64,000 nt of DNA, from contig JBFMBX010000010.1 in NCBI GenBank assembly GCA_040754815.1, positions 38,996 through 102,995 on the forward strand. Direction: 5' to 3'. The notes under the pieces were generated by a model. It saw only the letters and a program-made list of their open reading frames with translations, was not told where the DNA came from and did not search any database. The position numbers and the translations under genes were made by a program. The stretch comes from Bellilinea sp040754815 (GTDB taxonomy: Bacteria > Chloroflexota > Anaerolineae > Anaerolineales > Anaerolineaceae). Shown here in pieces: positions 60,891 through 64,000 of the stretch (position 1 is its first letter; every line of letters starts with the position of its first letter).

Positions 60891-63746
60891 ATGGCAAACC
60901 GAATCGTTGAAAGTGGCGCAACTACTGATGTTGAGCGTGACTTCGACACTGCATGGCACAGTGTGGATGCCGAAATATTGCTCAGGGAACTGGATACCCA
61001 CCCTCAAAACGGCCTGACCAGTGAAGAGGCTGCCCGCCGGTTAACCGAATACGGCCCCAATCAGTTAGCCGAAGCGCCGCGGCGCACCTTTTTCCAACTG
61101 GTGATCGGGCAATTGAACAATTTTGTGGTCATTTTGCTGATTGTGGCCGCGCTCATTTCGGCGGTGGTTTCCTATGTCGAAAATGAACCGTTTATCGAAT
61201 CGGCCGCCATTCTGGCGATTGTCATCCTCAATGCCGTGCTGGGGGTGATTCAGGAGAGCCGGGCTGAACAATCGCTGGCGGCTCTGAAAAAACTGGCGGC
61301 GCCCGAAGCGCTGGTGCTGCGCGATGGGCGGCGGGTCAATCTGCCGGCCAGCCAGCTGGTGCCGGGGGATATTGTCTTTCTGGAAGCGGGTAATTTTGTG
61401 CCGGCGGATATTCGTTTGCTGGAAGCGGTCAACCTGCGCATTGAAGAGGCGGCGCTGACCGGCGAATCCGTGGCAGTGGAGAAAAATGCTGCTTTGCAGT
61501 TGCCGCCCGATGCCGCCATTGGTGACCGGAAAAACACCGCTTTCATGGGGACGACGGTCATTTACGGACGCGGACGGGGTGTGGTGGTCAGTACGGGGAT
61601 GCGCACCCAGCTGGGAATGATTGCCGGGATGCTGCAATCGGTAGAACAGGAAGAGACGCCCCTGCAGCGGCGGCTGGATCAGTTGGGGAAAACGCTGGGT
61701 TGGGCGGCGCTGATTATATGCGGACTGGTTTTCATTGCCGGTATTTTGCAGGGCGGAGAGATGCTGCACATGTTTATGATTGCCGTCAGTCTGGCCATTG
61801 CTGCCGTGCCGGAAGGACTGCCCGCCATTGTCACCATTTCGCTGGCGCTGGGGATGCGTGAAATGGTGCGCCGCCACGCCCTCATCCGCCGGCTTTCGTC
61901 GGTGGAAACGCTCGGTTCAACCACGGTGATCTGCTCCGACAAGACCGGCACGCTCACCCAAAATGCCATGACGGTTACGCGTGTCTGGGTGGACGGCAGG
62001 ATGTATGAAATCAGCGGCGCCGGTTTCAGCACCGAAGGGGAATTCCGGCTGGATGGACAAAAGATTGCCCCCCAAAGCCATCCTGCTTTACTCACCGCTC
62101 TGTGGGTGGGGACGCTCAATAACGATGCTGTGCTGGAGCACATCGAAGGTTCGAACGGAAATGCAAACTACCGCATTATAGGCGACCCCACCGAAGGGGC
62201 GCTGTTGATTGCGGCTGCCAAAGCCGGCGCCTTGCCGGAAGAGTTAAACCGCGCCTACCCGCGCAGTCAGGAAATCCCGTTCGATTCTGACCGCAAACGG
62301 ATGATCACCATCCACAAGGTGCACGATCCCCGTCGTGATGACCTATCACCCTTTGATGAATCAACCGACCGGCAGCAGTACATTATTCAGGTCAAAGGTG
62401 CGCCGGATGTGGTGCTGGATTTGTGCCGTTATATTCAAAGCAGTGATGACCGGCCGCGCCCGCTGGATGACGAGACGCGCCGGCAAATACTGGCTGCCAA
62501 TGATGAAATGACCCGTCAGGCCTTGCGGGTGCTGGGAGTGGCTTATCGGGTCGTCAGCGTTTTACCCGAAGAAATCAACGCCCCCGAACTAGAGAAGGAT
62601 CTGGTGTTTGCGGGGTTGATTGGCATGATTGACCCGGCCCGCAAAGAGGTACGCCCTGCGTTGGAAAAAGCACAGCGCGCCGGGGTGCGCACCATCATGA
62701 TCACCGGCGATTATCCCAACACCGCCCGCGCCATTGCCGAAAGCATCGGCCTGCTGCGGCCTGCGCATCAGGTGCTGACCGGTGCTCAATTGAATGAAAT
62801 GGACGATACTGCCTTGCAGCAGCAAGTGCCGCACACCGATGTGTTTGCGCGGGTTTCACCGGAGCATAAAAAGCGGATTGTGGATGCCCTCAAAGCCACC
62901 GGCGAAGTGGTGGCCATGACCGGGGACGGAGTCAACGATGCGCCGGCGATCAAACGCGCCGATATCGGCATTTCGATGGGCATTACCGGCACCGATGTGG
63001 CCAAAGAAACCGCCGATATGGTGCTGACCGATGATAACTACGCCAGTATCGTTTCTGCCATCGAGCAGGGGCGCATCATTTACTCCAACATCCGCAAGTT
63101 CGTGTATTACCTGATTTCCTGCAATCTGGCAGAAATTATGATCATCTTTCTGCCGACCGCCTTTGGAAAACTGATCTTTCCGTTTGCCGGTGAGCGGGTT
63201 CTTTCACCGCTCACCCCCATTCAACTGCTGTGGCTCAACCTGATCACCGACGGCGCGCCGGCGCTTGCGCTGGGCACGGAAAAGGGCGATCCCGATATCA
63301 TGGATCATCCGCCCCGCCCGCCGCAGGAACCGATCATCAACCGTTCAATGCAGATCGGTGTGCTGATTCAGACGCTGGCCATCACCGCTGCGACTCTTAC
63401 CGCATTTGGTTTGGGTCTGCGCTACGACCCGCCTTCGGCGGGGACGATGGCTTTTCTGACTCTTTCACTTTCCGAACTGCTGCGCGCCTTCACCGCCCGT
63501 TCTGAACGGTATCCTCTTTTCAAAATCGGTGTTTTCGGCAACCCGTGGATGAACCGGGCAGTGGTATTTTCGCTGGCGCTTCTGTTGATGGTGGTGTATG
63601 TGCCGTTCTTCAATCCCATTTTCAACACCGTCCCGCTCAGCTGGGCGGAATGGCGCATCATCCTGCCGCTTTTGTTGCTGCCTTCCATTGCGGCAGAACT
63701 GGCTAAATTCTGGATGACCCACCGGCGGCAAAAAAGAGCGCGCTAA
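60891..63746 (+). CDS. Cation-translocating P-type ATPase, Ca2+ (P2A) type
   Basis: About 951 residues with N-terminal cation-ATPase domain, ten membrane segments, and the P-domain Asp in CSDKTGTLTQN. The membrane motif VPEGLPAI is the calcium-site form of P2 ATPases; TGESVAVEKN is the dephosphorylation loop and MTGDGVNDAPAIKRADIG the hinge. C-terminal Cation_ATPase_C is present. Exports Ca2+ or related ions from the cytoplasm; Na+/K+ type is less likely. The ATG at 60891 is a choice; a GTG at 60837 in frame is also possible, and neither has a strong ribosome site. A clean terminator follows. Confidence 0.93.
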   Translation: MANRIVESGATTDVERDFDTAWHSVDAEILLRELDTHPQNGLTSEEAARRLTEYGPNQLAEAPRRTFFQLVIGQLNNFVVILLIVAALISAVVSYVENEPFIESAAILAIVILNAVLGVIQESRAEQSLAALKKLAAPEALVLRDGRRVNLPASQLVPGDIVFLEAGNFVPADIRLLEAVNLRIEEAALTGESVAVEKNAALQLPPDAAIGDRKNTAFMGTTVIYGRGRGVVVSTGMRTQLGMIAGMLQSVEQEETPLQRRLDQLGKTLGWAALIICGLVFIAGILQGGEMLHMFMIAVSLAIAAVPEGLPAIVTISLALGMREMVRRHALIRRLSSVETLGSTTVICSDKTGTLTQNAMTVTRVWVDGRMYEISGAGFSTEGEFRLDGQKIAPQSHPALLTALWVGTLNNDAVLEHIEGSNGNANYRIIGDPTEGALLIAAAKAGALPEELNRAYPRSQEIPFDSDRKRMITIHKVHDPRRDDLSPFDESTDRQQYIIQVKGAPDVVLDLCRYIQSSDDRPRPLDDETRRQILAANDEMTRQALRVLGVAYRVVSVLPEEINAPELEKDLVFAGLIGMIDPARKEVRPALEKAQRAGVRTIMITGDYPNTARAIAESIGLLRPAHQVLTGAQLNEMDDTALQQQVPHTDVFARVSPEHKKRIVDALKATGEVVAMTGDGVNDAPAIKRADIGISMGITGTDVAKETADMVLTDDNYASIVSAIEQGRIIYSNIRKFVYYLISCNLAEIMIIFLPTAFGKLIFPFAGERVLSPLTPIQLLWLNLITDGAPALALGTEKGDPDIMDHPPRPPQEPIINRSMQIGVLIQTLAITAATLTAFGLGLRYDPPSAGTMAFLTLSLSELLRAFTARSERYPLFKIGVFGNPWMNRAVVFSLALLLMVVYVPFFNPIFNTVPLSWAEWRIILPLLLLPSIAAELAKFWMTHRRQKRAR

Positions 63747-63776
63747 TTTTTCAAAGCCCGGTGTGAAGGAATAGAA

Positions 63777-63813
63777 AATCTCCCCGCTGCGACCTTTCAG
63801 CGGGGAGATTTTT
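63777..63813 (+). terminator. Rho-independent terminator after the P-type ATPase
   Basis: AATCTCCCCGCTG (63777-63789) and CAGCGGGGAGATT (63798-63810) form a perfect 13-bp stem with an 8-nt loop, followed by TTT. It also lies just after the stop of the convergent minus-strand gene 63835-64000, and probably serves both. Confidence 0.88.
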
Positions 63814-63834
63814 GGGGATTGTTTCTCTAGCCTG

Positions 63835-64000
63835 TCAACGCATCCAGCGATTGACGCCCTGCACAACCATGCCGGCTCCCAGCATCAGTAAGCCGAGGTA
63901 GGTGAAGATCGAGCGCAGCAAGGCCTGTACGGGGGGCAACAATTCACCACCGGTCACCGGAATCAACACGGATGTGGAGGGGGGCGGTGGAGGCGGTAAA
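63835..64000 (-). CDS. C-terminal end of a surface protein with IPVTG sorting signal
   Basis: Only the last 54 codons are in the window. The sequence reads a Pro/Ser/Thr stalk (PPPPPPSTSV), then LIPVTGGEL, a short linker, one membrane segment (SIFTYLGLLMLGAGMVV) and a basic end, NRWMR. That is the layout of a sortase signal (LPxTG-TM-positive tail) with IPVTG as the variant motif. The protein is anchored either by sortase or by the helix itself. The main part lies outside the window. Confidence 0.65.
   Translation of the reverse strand, partial: LPPPPPPSTSVLIPVTGGELLPPVQALLRSIFTYLGLLMLGAGMVVQGVNRWMR

Overview
The window reads as chromosomal DNA of a Chloroflexota bacterium, most likely class Anaerolineae; this is inferred from gene content, not from any marker gene. 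Points in favour are an archaeal-style upper mevalonate operon with class II HMG-CoA reductase, a LytR-CpsA-Psr protein, a menaquinone prenyltransferase, GC-rich genes with AGGAGG-type ribosome binding sites, and several secreted proteins ending in the same short tail, Y-L-P-x-x-x-K/R. No rRNA, tRNA or CRISPR array was recognised.

Layout. 1-2.5 kb: the end of a membrane-anchored FHA protein, a PP2C phosphatase and a membrane zinc-protease-like protein (+). 2.4-6.0 kb: an EamA transporter with an ArsR-type regulator, three small membrane proteins and a DUF2200 protein (-). 6.3-20.7 kb is the accessory region: minus-strand genes of varied and often AT-rich composition, separated in part by hairpins that look like integron attC sites (best at 17775-17845, 16965-17036 and 6758-6825) with no integrase in view. 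It holds a DinB-like protein, a restriction-modification pair, an S74-type protein, a broken gene, a methyltransferase, a 1158-residue kinase-like/STAND ATPase/TPR protein translationally coupled to an unknown partner, a membrane gene split by an in-frame TGA, a lipoprotein, a secreted protein split by an in-frame TAG, and an intact IS982-family element with a 7-bp target duplication.

21-26.7 kb: HMG-CoA reductase, HMG-CoA synthase, a thiolase homologue and a DUF35 zinc-ribbon protein in one minus-strand operon (isoprenoid precursor supply), then a GH1 glycosidase. 26.8-39.2 kb: two large secreted subtilases, the sdhCDAB operon, an LRR secreted protein and a ParB-like protein. 39.4-47.2 kb: an NMT1/SsuA-type ABC transporter, menA, a cytochrome P450, a Trm112-like protein, an LCP protein and an alpha/beta hydrolase.

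47.4-54.2 kb: a GntR regulator leads a sugar ABC transporter, ROK kinase, SIS isomerase/deaminase and DppA-like D-aminopeptidase. This looks like one pathway for uptake and use of an amino sugar, perhaps from cell-wall material. 54.2-64 kb: endonuclease III, an asparaginase, an MBL-fold protein with an altered metal site, a GAF-PAS histidine kinase, a sulfite-oxidase-like molybdoprotein, glgC, a Ca2+-type P-ATPase, and the tail of a surface protein with an IPVTG sortase-like signal.

The most notable points are the integrase-less cassette region whose genes carry in-frame stops, the shared C-terminal tail, the thiolase that has lost its catalytic motifs inside an otherwise intact mevalonate operon, and the kinase-like/STAND/TPR protein with its overlapping partner.
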